NCBI RefSeq assembly: GCF_021390435.2
Contig: NZ_JAJVCN010000006.1
Location: forward strand, 1 to 64,000
Origin: Kibdelosporangium philippinense
GTDB lineage: Bacteria; Actinomycetota; Actinomycetes; Mycobacteriales; Pseudonocardiaceae
Length of the DNA: 64,000 bases
Direction of reading: 5' to 3'
Position numbers and translations under genes: made by a program. Shown here piece by piece: positions 20,354 to 28,993 of the stretch (its first letter is position 1; the number at the start of each line of letters is the position of its first letter). The notes beneath the pieces were generated by a model. That model was not told where the DNA came from. It saw only the letters and a program-made list of their open reading frames with translations, and made no database searches.

Positions 20354-20974
20354 GTGGACACCCCACGGCGGAAGTACGACTCCCTCAAGCGCGCGACCCA
20401 GGCTCTGGAGACGCGGGCGGAGATCGCACGCGCCGCGCGAAAGCTCTTCGTGGAACAGGGATGGGCGGCCACGACCGTCCGCGATGTCGCGCGTGAGGCG
20501 GGCGTGTCCGTGCCGACCGTGTATTCGGTCTACGTCAACAAGACCGGCCTCGCGCTGGCCGTGGCGGACGCGGCGGACCTGTCGGCGGACGGGCCGCGGA
20601 TGGTGGAGGAGTTGGAATCCGAGACCTCGCCCGCGAGGCAGCTCGCGGCGATGATCGGCTATGACCGGCGCCTGTACGAGCGTTCCGGCGAGGTCATCGT
20701 GCCGTTGCGCGAGGCTGGCCGGGTCGATCCTGAGCTCGCGGGTGTGCACAGCGAAGGCCGTCGGCGAGGCGATCAGACCAGGAGGCAGGTGTTTTCGGGG
20801 TGGTCGGACATGCGGATGGACGTCGAGACCGCGATCGACGTGTACGCGGCGCTCTGCAACATCGACGTCTACCTGACGTTGATCAACGAACGCGGCTGGT
20901 CGCCGGATCGCGTCGAGCAGTGGTGGAACGAGGTGCTTACGCGGGAACTGCTGCTCGTTGATGGACAGCCTTGA
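20354..20974 (+). CDS. TetR-family regulator
   Basis: 206 residues. HTH at about residues 20-60 (AEIARAARKLFVEQGWAATT, VRDVAREAGVSVPTVYSVYV) and a helical ligand domain. GGAAGG precedes the TTG/GTG pair at 20351/20354. Divergent from the frameshifted membrane protein-flavin oxidase-VOC genes, which it probably controls. The 3' end overlaps the convergent SemiSWEET gene by 38 bp. Confidence 0.88.
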   Translation: MDTPRRKYDSLKRATQALETRAEIARAARKLFVEQGWAATTVRDVAREAGVSVPTVYSVYVNKTGLALAVADAADLSADGPRMVEELESETSPARQLAAMIGYDRRLYERSGEVIVPLREAGRVDPELAGVHSEGRRRGDQTRRQVFSGWSDMRMDVETAIDVYAALCNIDVYLTLINERGWSPDRVEQWWNEVLTRELLLVDGQP

Positions 20975-21200
20975 TCACGCCGAGCGCGGCAACGAGCACA
21001 AGCGTGATGCCGTTGGCGACGATCACCGGCATGTCCGCGCCGAGCAGGCCGTAGACGAACCACGCGCCGACACCCGCACACATCATCAGGATCCATGCCC
21101 AGGACAGATCGCCGGTGCTTCTCGTGCGGAAGCACCGCACCACTTGCGGCAGAAAGGCGAGCGTGGTCAACGCGCCCGCGAACAGACCAAGGATGGTCAA
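20937..21200 (-). CDS. SemiSWEET/PQ-loop sugar transporter
   Basis: 87 residues with three membrane helices: LGLFAGALTTLAFLPQVVRC carries the PQ pair, then SWAWILMMCAGVGAWFVYGL and PVIVANGITLVLVAALGVI. This is the size and motif set of bacterial SemiSWEETs, which dimerise to move sugars down a gradient across the cytoplasmic membrane. Start TTG 21200 with GAGGGG 9 nt upstream; an upstream in-frame extension crosses the divergent promoter and is unlikely. Divergent from a ROK regulator with a palindromic operator between them. Confidence 0.85.
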   Translation of the reverse strand: MTILGLFAGALTTLAFLPQVVRCFRTRSTGDLSWAWILMMCAGVGAWFVYGLLGADMPVIVANGITLVLVAALGVIKAVHQRAAVPA

Positions 21201-21216
21201 GACAGATAACCCCTCG

Positions 21217-21237
21217 TTTGTGCAGTGGCTGTACAAA
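21217..21237. promoter_or_regulatory. Palindromic operator between SemiSWEET and ROK genes
   Basis: Arms TTTGTGCAG and CTGTACAAA around TGG match at 8 of 9 positions. It lies 17 bp before the SemiSWEET start and 24 bp before the ROK start, so one bound dimer could control both. Confidence 0.6.
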
Positions 21238-21260
21238 GGTACGATACGGGGGTGGGCGGC

Positions 21261-22406
21261 GTGACACAAGCGTCCAAGGACACGCTTGGGCAGCTCCTGC
21301 TGACCCTGCATGTCTCCGGCGGCCAAGCCAGCCGCGCCGAGCTGACCGACCGGCTCGGCTGCGGCCGCAGCGTGATGGGCTATCTCCTGGGCGAACTGGC
21401 CGACCGCTCACTCGTGCGGATCGACCGGACCGGTGGAAAACCCGGAGGCGGGCGGCCATCGCACCAAGTGACCATCCCCGCGGAAGCGCCGACGGTCGTC
21501 GCGGCGCAGATCCAGCCGGACGCGTTCACGGTCGCGACAGTGGGCCTCGGCGGCAAGATCCTCTCCCGCTCCACGCTCCCGCTGCGTAACCCGCAACCGT
21601 CCGAGGCACTCGACGAGCTCTGCGAGCTGATGAATCAGCACGTCGGGCCGAACGTGCTTGGGTTCGGAGTGGCCGTGCCGTCGCCAGTGCGGGCTGACGG
21701 ATATGCCCCGGCCGCGTTGCACCTGGGCTGGCCCGGCCTGCACCTGCTGGACCTGCTGCGAGAGCACCTGGACCGGCCGGTCGCGATCGCCAACGACGCC
21801 AACCTGGCCGCGCTTGCCGAGCACAGGCATGGCGCGGGCAGGGAATCTGGTCAGCTGCTGTACCTGACGACTGGCAATGTCGGGCTCGGCGGGGGAGTGG
21901 TCACCGAGGGTCGCCTTTTCCTTGGCGCGCATGGGTATGCGATCGAGCCAGGGCACATCACGGTCGATCCGGATGGCGCGCAATGTCCGTGTGGCTCAAC
22001 GGGATGCCTTGAGGTCGAGGCGGATCACCGGGCCCTGCTGCGGCTGCTGGGCATCGAGGTCCCGTTGCAGGAAGTCGCAGCTCGAATCGAGGACCTGTTG
22101 GCGTCGCCGTCCGAGGATGTGCTCGAAGCCGTGCACCGGGTGAACACGCGGCTCGCGATCGGGCTCGGCAGCTTGGCCAATATCGTTGACGCGGACCGAA
22201 TCGTGCTCGGCGGAACGCTCGGCAAGCTGTACTCCCTTGAGCCCGAGACCGTCCGTCGAAAACTAGCGGAACGCGCGTTCCTGGCAGACCTGGCGCACGT
22301 GCCGATCACACCAGGCGAACTGGCGGACAGCGTTTTGCTTGGCGCTGCCGAGCTCGCCTTCCAACCGTTGCTCGACGATCCACGCGCCTTTGTGCGAGCG
22401 AACTAA
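21261..22406 (+). CDS. ROK-family sugar-responsive transcriptional regulator
   Basis: About 381 residues. N-terminal winged HTH (SRAELTDRLGCGRSVMGYLL), then the ROK sugar-kinase-like domain with IANDANLAALAEH, GNVGLGGGVV and the zinc-binding signature CPCGSTGCLE. ROK repressors respond to sugars or sugar phosphates. With the divergent SemiSWEET gene and shared operator this is probably a local sugar-uptake switch. Start GTG 21261 or 21252, both behind a G-rich stretch. Confidence 0.88.
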   Translation: MTQASKDTLGQLLLTLHVSGGQASRAELTDRLGCGRSVMGYLLGELADRSLVRIDRTGGKPGGGRPSHQVTIPAEAPTVVAAQIQPDAFTVATVGLGGKILSRSTLPLRNPQPSEALDELCELMNQHVGPNVLGFGVAVPSPVRADGYAPAALHLGWPGLHLLDLLREHLDRPVAIANDANLAALAEHRHGAGRESGQLLYLTTGNVGLGGGVVTEGRLFLGAHGYAIEPGHITVDPDGAQCPCGSTGCLEVEADHRALLRLLGIEVPLQEVAARIEDLLASPSEDVLEAVHRVNTRLAIGLGSLANIVDADRIVLGGTLGKLYSLEPETVRRKLAERAFLADLAHVPITPGELADSVLLGAAELAFQPLLDDPRAFVRAN

Positions 22407-22444
22407 CCCCCGGAGCGAAGCGACGGGTTACGGCGCGACAGCGC

Positions 22445-22559
22445 GTGTGTCCACCATTCCTTGTGGTGAGTTGAACACGCTCGCGGCGTACAGCGGGTCC
22501 CAGCGGGGCTGGGAGCGAGTCGAGCAGTTTGACTCACCGTGAAGGAATGGTGGACACAC
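22445..22559. repeat. Palindromic intergenic element, copy 2 (inverted orientation)
   Basis: The reverse complement of this stretch matches copy 1 (712-826) over its full length, including the arms GTCCACCATTCCTT and GGTGAGT and the loop TGCTCGACTCGC. It lies 39 bp after the ROK stop. The surrounding 22407-22878 has no supportable gene. Confidence 0.8.
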
Positions 22560-22637
22560 GCCGGCTCGCGGGTTCAGCGAGATGCCCTGACATGCTCGGC
22601 CCTCTTTTTTCGTCCTGGTTGGGTTGGATGGTCTTCC

Positions 22638-22753
22638 GCGTGTCCGCCCCACCGGCACGGCGTGTCAAACTGCTCGACTCGCTTTCAGCCTGGTTGCTCG
22701 CCGCCGTGCGCCGCTCGCGCGTTCAACACGCCATGCCGGAGCGGCAGACACGC
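22638..22753. repeat. Palindromic intergenic element, copy 3 with a different stem
   Basis: The loop (TGTCAAACTGCTCGACTCGC, GCCGCTCGCGCGTTCAAC) matches copy 1. The outer stem is GCGTGTCCGCCCCACCGGC against GCCGGAGCGGCAGACACGC, which differs from copies 1 and 2 yet remains largely complementary to itself. Confidence 0.7.
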
Positions 22754-22878
22754 GCGGGCACCCGTCGCTGACTTCCCGCCTGTTCGCTTCGCTCACGGCG
22801 ATACGTCATTGTGCTACCGGGTGCTTGTTCTTGCGTACATTTTCCGGCCTGGCCCTTTGTCCCCTCGATCATGGAGGC

Positions 22879-23001
22879 GTGAGCCGCCAGTCCTCGTACA
22901 CAATGTGGGATACCTCCGGGCTCGTGCACTGTCTGGCAATGCCTGAGTGCGGCGGGAGGTGGGCAACTCGCCAACTGTTCGGGCCGGTCGCCGGTGGCTG
23001 A
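22879..23001 (+). CDS. Possible 40-aa hypothetical protein
   Basis: GTG 22879 opens a short frame (begins MSRQSSYTMWDTSGL, then LAMPECGGRWATRQLFG) that ends at 23001. A GGAGG sits only 1 nt before the start, which is too close. A GC hairpin and TTTCTTT follow the stop. Weak case; nothing recognised. Confidence 0.2.
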   Translation: MSRQSSYTMWDTSGLVHCLAMPECGGRWATRQLFGPVAGG

Positions 23002-23086
23002 CGAGCCCGGCTTTCTTTGTACGCCAAGGTGATTAGCGACTGATCCGGTCGACCTCACCGCGCGTGAGGGGCTAGCCGCCGTCCAG

Positions 23087-23110
23087 GGGTTTCAGCCCTG
23101 GCTGAAACCC
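23087..23110. promoter_or_regulatory. Palindrome upstream of epoxide hydrolase gene
   Basis: GGGTTTCAG-CCCTGG-CTGAAACCC is a perfect 9-bp inverted repeat ending 47 bp before the epoxide hydrolase start. It could be an operator or a hairpin. Confidence 0.45.
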
Positions 23111-23157
23111 GGGATCGACCCTCACGATCCGGCCAGCCTCGGCGCGAGGCTGTGCGC

Positions 23158-24306
23158 ATGAGCAGCCAAGACATCACGCCATTTCGCATCGACATCCCGC
23201 AGTCCGACCTCGACGACCTGACCGACCGGCTCGATCTCACCCGCTGGACCTCGGCGCAGTTACCCGGTTGGGACCGCGGAGTGCCCACAGAGGAGTTAAA
23301 GCGGCTCGCCACCTACTGGGCCAACGGGTTCGACTGGCGCGCCCAGGAACAGAAGATCAACGCCTTCCCGCAGTTCCAGACCGAGATCGACGGCACGAAC
23401 GTCCACTTCCTGCACGTGCGCTCGCCAGAGCCGGACGCGTTCCCGCTGATCCTGACGCACGGCTGGCCTGGCACGTTCGTTGAGTACCTCGGCGTCATCG
23501 CGGCACTGACCGACCCTCGCGCGCACGGAGGCGACCCGGCCGACGCCTTCCACCTGGTCATCCCCTCCATCCCCGGCTTCCCGTTCTCCGGCCCGGCGAC
23601 CGACGCGGGCTGGAACGACACCCGGATCGCCAAGGCATGGGCGGAATTGATGAGCCGCCTTGGATACGAGCGTTACGGCGCCGCTGGAAACGACGCCGGT
23701 TCGATGATCACGCCAGTCCTGGCCAGGGTTGCCGCCGAACAGGTCCCGGCCGTGCACGTGACCCAGGTTTTCTCGTTCCCCAGCGGGGATCCCGCCGAGT
23801 TCGACGGCTTCGGCCCTGAGGAGTACGGCAGGCTCGGTTTCCTGCAGCGGTTCATGGACGAGCATTCGGGCTTCAACAAGCTCCAGTCCACCAGGCCCGA
23901 AACGCTGGCGCACGCGCTCGCGGACTCCCCGGTCGGCCAGCTGGCGTGGGTCATGGACCTGATCCGTGGCTTCGGCGATCACCCGGCCGAGATGGACAAG
24001 GCACTGGACGACGACTTCATCCTGACCGTCGCCTCGCTCTACTGGTTCACCAACACCGCAGGTTCCTCCGCGCGGCTGTACTACGAGAACTCTCACCAAG
24101 GCGAAGGAGAACCCGCGGCACGCGGCACGGTCCCTACCGGTGTCGCGGTGTTCGCCCACGACTTCAAAGCGATCCGCCCTTTCGCCGAGCGTGACCACAA
24201 CATCGTGCACTGGTCGGAGTTCGACCGCGGCGGCCACTACTCGGGTGTTGACGCGCCTGACCTGCTGACCGGCGACCTGCGTACCTGCTTCCGCGACTAC
24301 AGGTGA
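23158..24306 (+). CDS. Epoxide hydrolase (EHN + α/β-hydrolase fold)
   Basis: 382 residues. An N-terminal EHN lid domain (TPFRIDIPQSDLDDLTDRL, TRWTSAQLPGWDRGVP) is followed by an α/β-hydrolase core with oxyanion motif HGWPGTFVEYL and nucleophile elbow GNDAGS, where Asp is the nucleophile. The closing catalytic His is in RGGHYSGVDAP. This is the juvenile-hormone/microsomal epoxide hydrolase type. Start ATG 23158. The next hydrolase gene begins 6 bp after the stop. Confidence 0.9.
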   Translation: MSSQDITPFRIDIPQSDLDDLTDRLDLTRWTSAQLPGWDRGVPTEELKRLATYWANGFDWRAQEQKINAFPQFQTEIDGTNVHFLHVRSPEPDAFPLILTHGWPGTFVEYLGVIAALTDPRAHGGDPADAFHLVIPSIPGFPFSGPATDAGWNDTRIAKAWAELMSRLGYERYGAAGNDAGSMITPVLARVAAEQVPAVHVTQVFSFPSGDPAEFDGFGPEEYGRLGFLQRFMDEHSGFNKLQSTRPETLAHALADSPVGQLAWVMDLIRGFGDHPAEMDKALDDDFILTVASLYWFTNTAGSSARLYYENSHQGEGEPAARGTVPTGVAVFAHDFKAIRPFAERDHNIVHWSEFDRGGHYSGVDAPDLLTGDLRTCFRDYR

Positions 24307-24312
24307 TCATTC

Positions 24313-25242
24313 ATGGCGCTCAATCGACGTAACCTCTTCTCGCTCACCGCGGCTACGGCTGTCCTCGGCGCTCCGGCGGCCGCTGCGGACACCGTGAGCG
24401 CGTCCCTGCCGGGTTTCCGCAGTGGATACGCCAACGTCAACGGCATCCGGATGCATTACGTGACCGGCGGCCGCGGCAGACCGCTGGTGCTGGTGCCTGG
24501 ATGGCCGCAGACCTGGTGGGAGTTCCACAAGATCATGCCCGCGCTCGCGGCGAAGTACCGCGTGATCGCGGTGGATCTGCGTGGCCAAGGCAATTCGGAC
24601 AAGCCAGCCGGTGGCTACGACAAGAAGACCATGGCACGGGACATCTACGAGCTTGTCCGCGAGCTCGGATACTCCACTGTGGACATCGTCGGGCACGACA
24701 TCGGCGCGATGGTGGCGTTCAGCTTCGCCGCCAACCACCCCGACGCGACCAGGACCGTCAGCCTGCTGGACGTCTCGCATCCCGACGAGAACCTGTTCCG
24801 GATCCCGTTGCTGGCCCCGCCCGGCACGCCCGTGCACGTCTGGTGGTTCGCGTTCAACCAGGTCAGAGGCTTGCCAGAGCAGCTGCTCGCCGGGCGGTTC
24901 CGGTACATGGTCGACTGGCTGTTCAACACGATCCTCGTCGACAAGACCTCGGTCAGCGACCGTGACCGGGCGATCTACGCGGCCGCATGGAACCGGCCGG
25001 AGGCCATCCGTGCTGGCAACGCCTGGTACCAGGGCTTCTACCAGGACATCGAGGACCAGAAGGGGTACGGCAAGATCACCGCGCCGATGCTCGGACTGGC
25101 CGCCGAGTACAACGACACATTGCAGTACTCGTTGCCGGACAAGGGAACCAACGTCAAACTCGGCAAGATCGCCGGTGCCGGGCACTTCCTGCCGGAGGAA
25201 CAACCGGAAGCGGTCCTCAAGGCCCTCACTGAGTTTCTATAA
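24313..25242 (+). CDS. Exported α/β-hydrolase, epoxide hydrolase/haloalkane-dehalogenase type
   Basis: 309 residues. N-terminal RRNLFSLTAATAVLGAPAAA looks like a Tat signal (RRxLF). Core motifs are LVPGWPQTWWEFHK (oxyanion), nucleophile elbow VGHDIGAMVAF with Asp, and catalytic His in AGAGHFLPEEQP. The Asp nucleophile points to epoxide hydrolysis or dehalogenation rather than an esterase. Cotranscribed with the preceding epoxide hydrolase. Confidence 0.88.
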   Translation: MALNRRNLFSLTAATAVLGAPAAAADTVSASLPGFRSGYANVNGIRMHYVTGGRGRPLVLVPGWPQTWWEFHKIMPALAAKYRVIAVDLRGQGNSDKPAGGYDKKTMARDIYELVRELGYSTVDIVGHDIGAMVAFSFAANHPDATRTVSLLDVSHPDENLFRIPLLAPPGTPVHVWWFAFNQVRGLPEQLLAGRFRYMVDWLFNTILVDKTSVSDRDRAIYAAAWNRPEAIRAGNAWYQGFYQDIEDQKGYGKITAPMLGLAAEYNDTLQYSLPDKGTNVKLGKIAGAGHFLPEEQPEAVLKALTEFL

Positions 25243-25283
25243 GGCTTCGACGAGCCCAAGGTCCGGCTGGAACAGTCAGTCTC

Positions 25284-25329
25284 CTCGTGAGTGGTTACGC
25301 GTGTTCTAACCCTGCTAACCACTCACGAG
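25284..25329. terminator. CTCGTGAGTGGTTA-family inverted repeat, copy 2
   Basis: CTCGTGAGTGGTTA (25284-25297) pairs perfectly with TAACCACTCACGAG (25316-25329), 41 bp after the hydrolase stop. It shares the GTTCTAAC loop (reverse of GTTAGAAC in the other copies) and a following TGACCAGG with copies 1 and 3. Likely a terminator. Confidence 0.75.
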
Positions 25330-25484
25330 GGCTGACCAGGGCCTGGGCTGATGTCCGAACTCGTCCGGGTCGACCCGCGGACGGGCCTTACTGCGGCCGA
25401 ACTGGCGGCGGTGCGTGCCTGCCTCGGGTGAGCCACTACCATCCGTGGCATTACGCCATGTGGAGTCGGAAGGGCAGTTCGTTG

Positions 25485-26309
25485 ATGGGCGAGGTTCCTG
25501 TCGTTGAGATGAGCAACGGCGTATCCATTCCGCAGGTGGGCTTCGGAATGGCGTTGGTGCACGACAGCGTGGTCGCCGACGTGATCTGCACGGCGATCGA
25601 GGCTGGCTACCGCAGTTTCGACACCGCGTCGATCTATGGCAACGAAGAAGCCGTCGGCAAGGCGCTCGTCAGCTCGGGCGTGCCGCGTGACGAGCTGTTC
25701 GTGGCCACCAAGCTGTGGAAGAACGCGCAGGGTTACGACGCCGCGCTGCAGGCGTTCGACGAGAGCCTGAAGCGCCTCGGCCTCGAGTACATCGACCTTT
25801 TCATGATCCACTGGCCCGCGCCGGCGCGCGGCGACTTCGTGCAGACGTGGAAGGCACTGGAGAAGCTCGCGGTGGACGGCCGGGTGCGCGCGATCGGCGT
25901 CTCGAACTTCCAGATCTCGCACCTGCGCAGGCTGAGCGAGGAAACCAGCACGGTCCCCGCGTTCAACCAGATCGAGCTGCACCCGAACCTCGTGCAGGAC
26001 AACCTGCGTGCGTACCACAGCGAGCACGGAATCGTGACCCAGGCGTGGAGCCCGCTGGCCGGTGGACGGCTCCTGCAGGACCCGGGCATCCGTGGCATGG
26101 CCGAGAAGTACGGCAAGTCACCTGCCCAGGTGATCCTGCGCTGGCACCTCGAGCTCGGCAACGTGGTGATCCCGAAGTCGGTCACGCCGTCCCGGATCCG
26201 CGAGAACATCGACATCTTCGACTTCGAGCTCGCCGAGGACGACGTGATGAGCCTCTCGGAGATGCACAACGACACCCGAGTCGGCCCGCACCCCGACCAC
26301 TTCTCCTAA
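25485..26309 (+). CDS. Aldo/keto reductase (2,5-diketo-D-gluconate reductase-like)
   Basis: 274 residues, NADPH-dependent (α/β)8 barrel. The catalytic tetrad is visible: D and Y in YRSFDTASIYGNE, K in VATKLWK, H in FMIHWPAP. The cofactor loop is VVIPKSVTPSRIRENIDIF. Start ATG 25485 with GGAAGG upstream; the reading frame is open further 5' but through the terminator repeat. Its stop overlaps that of the convergent response regulator by 4 bp. Confidence 0.92.
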   Translation: MGEVPVVEMSNGVSIPQVGFGMALVHDSVVADVICTAIEAGYRSFDTASIYGNEEAVGKALVSSGVPRDELFVATKLWKNAQGYDAALQAFDESLKRLGLEYIDLFMIHWPAPARGDFVQTWKALEKLAVDGRVRAIGVSNFQISHLRRLSEETSTVPAFNQIELHPNLVQDNLRAYHSEHGIVTQAWSPLAGGRLLQDPGIRGMAEKYGKSPAQVILRWHLELGNVVIPKSVTPSRIRENIDIFDFELAEDDVMSLSEMHNDTRVGPHPDHFS

Positions 26310-26953
26310 CGGTTCGGCGCGACCAGGCCCAGTTCGTAGGCGGCGATCACCAGCTGGGCCCGGTCACGCGCGGCAAGCTTGCTCAACAGACGGCTGACGT
26401 GCGTCTTGACCGTTTTGACCGAGATGGTCAGTGCCGTGGCGATCTCGTCGTTGGACAGTCCGCGGCCGATGACCGTCAGGATCTCCGCTTCGCGTTGGGT
26501 CAGACCGTCGGGTTGTGGTGGCTGATGCCGTGGCGTGGCCAGGTAGTGCTCGACCAACCGCGTGAGAATGGCTGGCGCGAATAGGGACTCGCCTGCGTGC
26601 GTACGTCTGACCATGGTGAGAAGATCGTCCGGGTTGGTGTCCTTGAGCAGGAACCCGCTCGCGCCTGCTCGCAGTGCGCCGTAAACGTATTCGTCCAGCT
26701 CGAACATCGTCAGCACGAGGACTCGGGTGTCGCTGAGTTCCTCGCTGATCTGGCGCGTGGTCACGATGCCGTCCTGGCCGGGCATGCGGATGTCCATCAG
26801 CACGACGTCCGGGCGCAGTTGCCGCGCCAGTGTGAGGGCTTCGGTTCCGTCCGCAGCTTCGCCAACGACTGTCATGTCGGGCGCGGCGTTGATGATGATC
26901 GCGAGGCTGTGCCGGAGCAGGTGCTGGTCGTCGACGAGCAGAACGTCGATCAC
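26306..26953 (-). CDS. NarL/LuxR-type response regulator
   Basis: 215 residues. Receiver domain with acidic DD at residues 8-9 and phospho-Asp in VVLMDIRMPGQDG, T and K switch residues (LTMFEL, LLKDTNP). C-terminal LuxR HTH: LTQREAEILTVIGRGLSNDE, SVKTVKTHVSRLLSKL. Start overlaps the kinase stop (ATGA). The pair is placed downstream of an ABC exporter in the same operon. Confidence 0.95.
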   Translation of the reverse strand: MIDVLLVDDQHLLRHSLAIIINAAPDMTVVGEAADGTEALTLARQLRPDVVLMDIRMPGQDGIVTTRQISEELSDTRVLVLTMFELDEYVYGALRAGASGFLLKDTNPDDLLTMVRRTHAGESLFAPAILTRLVEHYLATPRHQPPQPDGLTQREAEILTVIGRGLSNDEIATALTISVKTVKTHVSRLLSKLAARDRAQLVIAAYELGLVAPNR

Positions 26954-27798
26954 AGGACCTCTCCGTCGGGTAGGTGTGCGGTGACGCGAAACCCGTTGCC
27001 TGCCTGGCCAGTTCGCAGATCACCGCCGAGTGCGTCCACTCTTTCACGAAGGCCGTCGAGGCCATGTCCGGCGCCACGGGTTGGCTGCCATGGCGTTTTC
27101 GGCCCGTCGTCCTCGGCTGTCACGATGATCGTTTGATCGTCGCGCCGCAGGTCGATCCGGAGCTCGGTGGGACCTGCGTACCGCGAGGTGTTCGCGATGG
27201 CCTCACGCACGATCGCACAGACCGTCGCCTGAACACCGGGGGAAACGTCGCCGAGCGCGCCGATGCTCAGTTGCGCGGCCAGGCCAGTCGAACGCGCGGC
27301 TTCGACGAGGCCAGGGATGTCCGCGAGGCTCTGCACTGGACGTAGTGGGGCTTCGTCGGCGTCGCGTATCACGGTCAGCATGCGCCGCAGTTCGGAGATC
27401 GCGTGCTTGCTCGCGTGCACGATGTCTTCCAGTGCCTGATCGCGCTCGGATTCCCTGCGGTCGCCTTGAATGCGTTGTGCGGCCGTGGCTCGGAGCGTGA
27501 TCATGCCGAGTCCATGGGAGACGATGTCGTGCAGCTCCCTGGCGATCCTGAGGCGTTCGTGGTGCGTGGCCTCGGCAGCGGCCCATGCGGTGAGGCGTGC
27601 TTCGTATTCACGTCTTTGGAGGCGTGCGCGCACGATCGTCCATATGGCCACACTGATCGCGGTTACGACGATGACGATCGGCACGATCGTGGCGCCCGGT
27701 CCGTCGGCGCCGACAGCCAACAATGCGATGGCCAGCAGACCGAGAACTGGTCCGAGTACGGGCCATACGCGTGATCTCCACACCGGACGGGTCGTCAT
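26950..27798 (-). CDS. Two-component sensor histidine kinase (HPK7)
   Basis: 282 residues. Two N-terminal membrane helices, then the HisKA_3 dimerisation domain with the phospho-His in IARELHDIVSHGLGMITLRA, and a HATPase with N-box VREAIANTSRYAG and G-box GAGHGLDGLRERV. The short extracellular region suggests sensing within the membrane or through the ABC transporter, as in cell-envelope stress modules. Start ATG 27798, or TTG 27807. Confidence 0.92.
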   Translation of the reverse strand: MTTRPVWRSRVWPVLGPVLGLLAIALLAVGADGPGATIVPIVIVVTAISVAIWTIVRARLQRREYEARLTAWAAAEATHHERLRIARELHDIVSHGLGMITLRATAAQRIQGDRRESERDQALEDIVHASKHAISELRRMLTVIRDADEAPLRPVQSLADIPGLVEAARSTGLAAQLSIGALGDVSPGVQATVCAIVREAIANTSRYAGPTELRIDLRRDDQTIIVTAEDDGPKTPWQPTRGAGHGLDGLRERVDALGGDLRTGQAGNGFRVTAHLPDGEVL

Positions 27799-27809
27799 GG
27801 TGCTCAACT

Positions 27810-28307
27810 CTATGCGTCACGCAGACGGAACAACGCGGTGGCGATCCCGACTGCCGCGGCGGCGCCGATTGCGTAGATGACGGTGTCTGGTGGCGCCGCG
27901 TACAGGAATGGGCTCAGTATGAAGTAGTAGCCCAGCAAGCCTGCGATCGCGGGGATTGTCCGCCGGAGCACGGATGCGACCGAGGCGGCGATCAGCGTGG
28001 TGAGTACTAAGTGGACGGCGGTTTCGCTTGCTCTGCCGACAAGTACGGCGGTGGGTGCCGCGACCGACAGCAGGACGACCATTTTGGACAGATAGATCGG
28101 GATTCGCCGGGGTGTCACGGCGAGTGTCGTGTAGATCTGCCTGCCTTGGTACTCCGAAGTTATCGCCACGACGCCGAGAACGATGAAGCCTGCTTGTGCG
28201 AAGACGACTGGCGCGTCGCCAGTGTCGGCGAACGAGAGAACGCCCGCGATCCCCAGCGCGCCAAGGATCGCCGGTAGCTTCAGTTTCAGGAATTCCGCCT
28301 TGATCAC
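27810..28307 (-). CDS. ABC-2-type permease-like membrane protein
   Basis: 165 residues with about five helices (VVFAQAGFIVLGVVAITSEY, VIYAIGAAAAVGIATALF). It contains the ABC-2 permease feature ITSEYQGRQIYTTLAVTPRR, shared with the next protein (SSEYFTEGEEHGRQVTT). Start GTG 28307 with GGAGGG; it overlaps the upstream permease stop (GTGA). Confidence 0.85.
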   Translation of the reverse strand: MIKAEFLKLKLPAILGALGIAGVLSFADTGDAPVVFAQAGFIVLGVVAITSEYQGRQIYTTLAVTPRRIPIYLSKMVVLLSVAAPTAVLVGRASETAVHLVLTTLIAASVASVLRRTIPAIAGLLGYYFILSPFLYAAPPDTVIYAIGAAAAVGIATALFRLRDA

Positions 28308-28993
28308 GCGTCCCTCCTGGTAAACGCCACGAACCCGGCGAGCAGCACCGCCGCGACCCACCCGCACATCACCAGGCCGCCGGTAAGCGGGGACAGCCGG
28401 ATGGGCACGTCCATCTTGCCGACGAACATCTGCACCCCGGCCACGTCAGGCAAATAGACGGCCAGTGGCGTGAGCTTTGTCAGCAGGAAGGACACACTCA
28501 CCAGCCCGGAGTTCACGATCAGCACTGTCAGCGGGATGATTCCGTTGCGCGCCAGCATGGTGATGCCGAACGCGAGCAGGGAGGTGAGCACCCAGTACAC
28601 GATGATCGCCAGAACCCTTGGCACATCCATTTCGATGCGCGCGCTCAGAAATGTCAGCAGCGTCGCCGCCGTGGCCAGCCCGGCCGTCAGGACCGCCAGT
28701 GCCACGATTTTCGCGGCCAGCAAACGGATCCGGGACGGCACGACGATCAGGCTCGTCGTGACCTGACGGCCGTGCTCCTCGCCTTCGGTGAAGTATTCAC
28801 TGCTCGCCAGCACGACGCCGAGCACGATCGCGCCGAACGTACCGAAGGCCAGTTCCTGATATCCGATGTCCGGGGACTGCTTGCCCGAGTTGAGGATCGC
28901 GATGCCGGTCGGCACGATCAGCCCTACCGCGATCGCGACCCATACCGCGGGCAGCGACCGTGCCTTGGCCAGCTCGCCGCGTAGCGCGTTCAT
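28304..28993 (-). CDS. ABC-2-type permease
   Basis: 229 residues, six helices. N-terminal MNALRGELAKARSLPAVW and the SEYFTEGEEHGRQVTTSLIV segment are typical of lantibiotic/bacitracin exporter permeases. Coupled by ATGA to the ATPase gene upstream and by GTGA to the second permease. Confidence 0.9.
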   Translation of the reverse strand: MNALRGELAKARSLPAVWVAIAVGLIVPTGIAILNSGKQSPDIGYQELAFGTFGAIVLGVVLASSEYFTEGEEHGRQVTTSLIVVPSRIRLLAAKIVALAVLTAGLATAATLLTFLSARIEMDVPRVLAIIVYWVLTSLLAFGITMLARNGIIPLTVLIVNSGLVSVSFLLTKLTPLAVYLPDVAGVQMFVGKMDVPIRLSPLTGGLVMCGWVAAVLLAGFVAFTRRDA

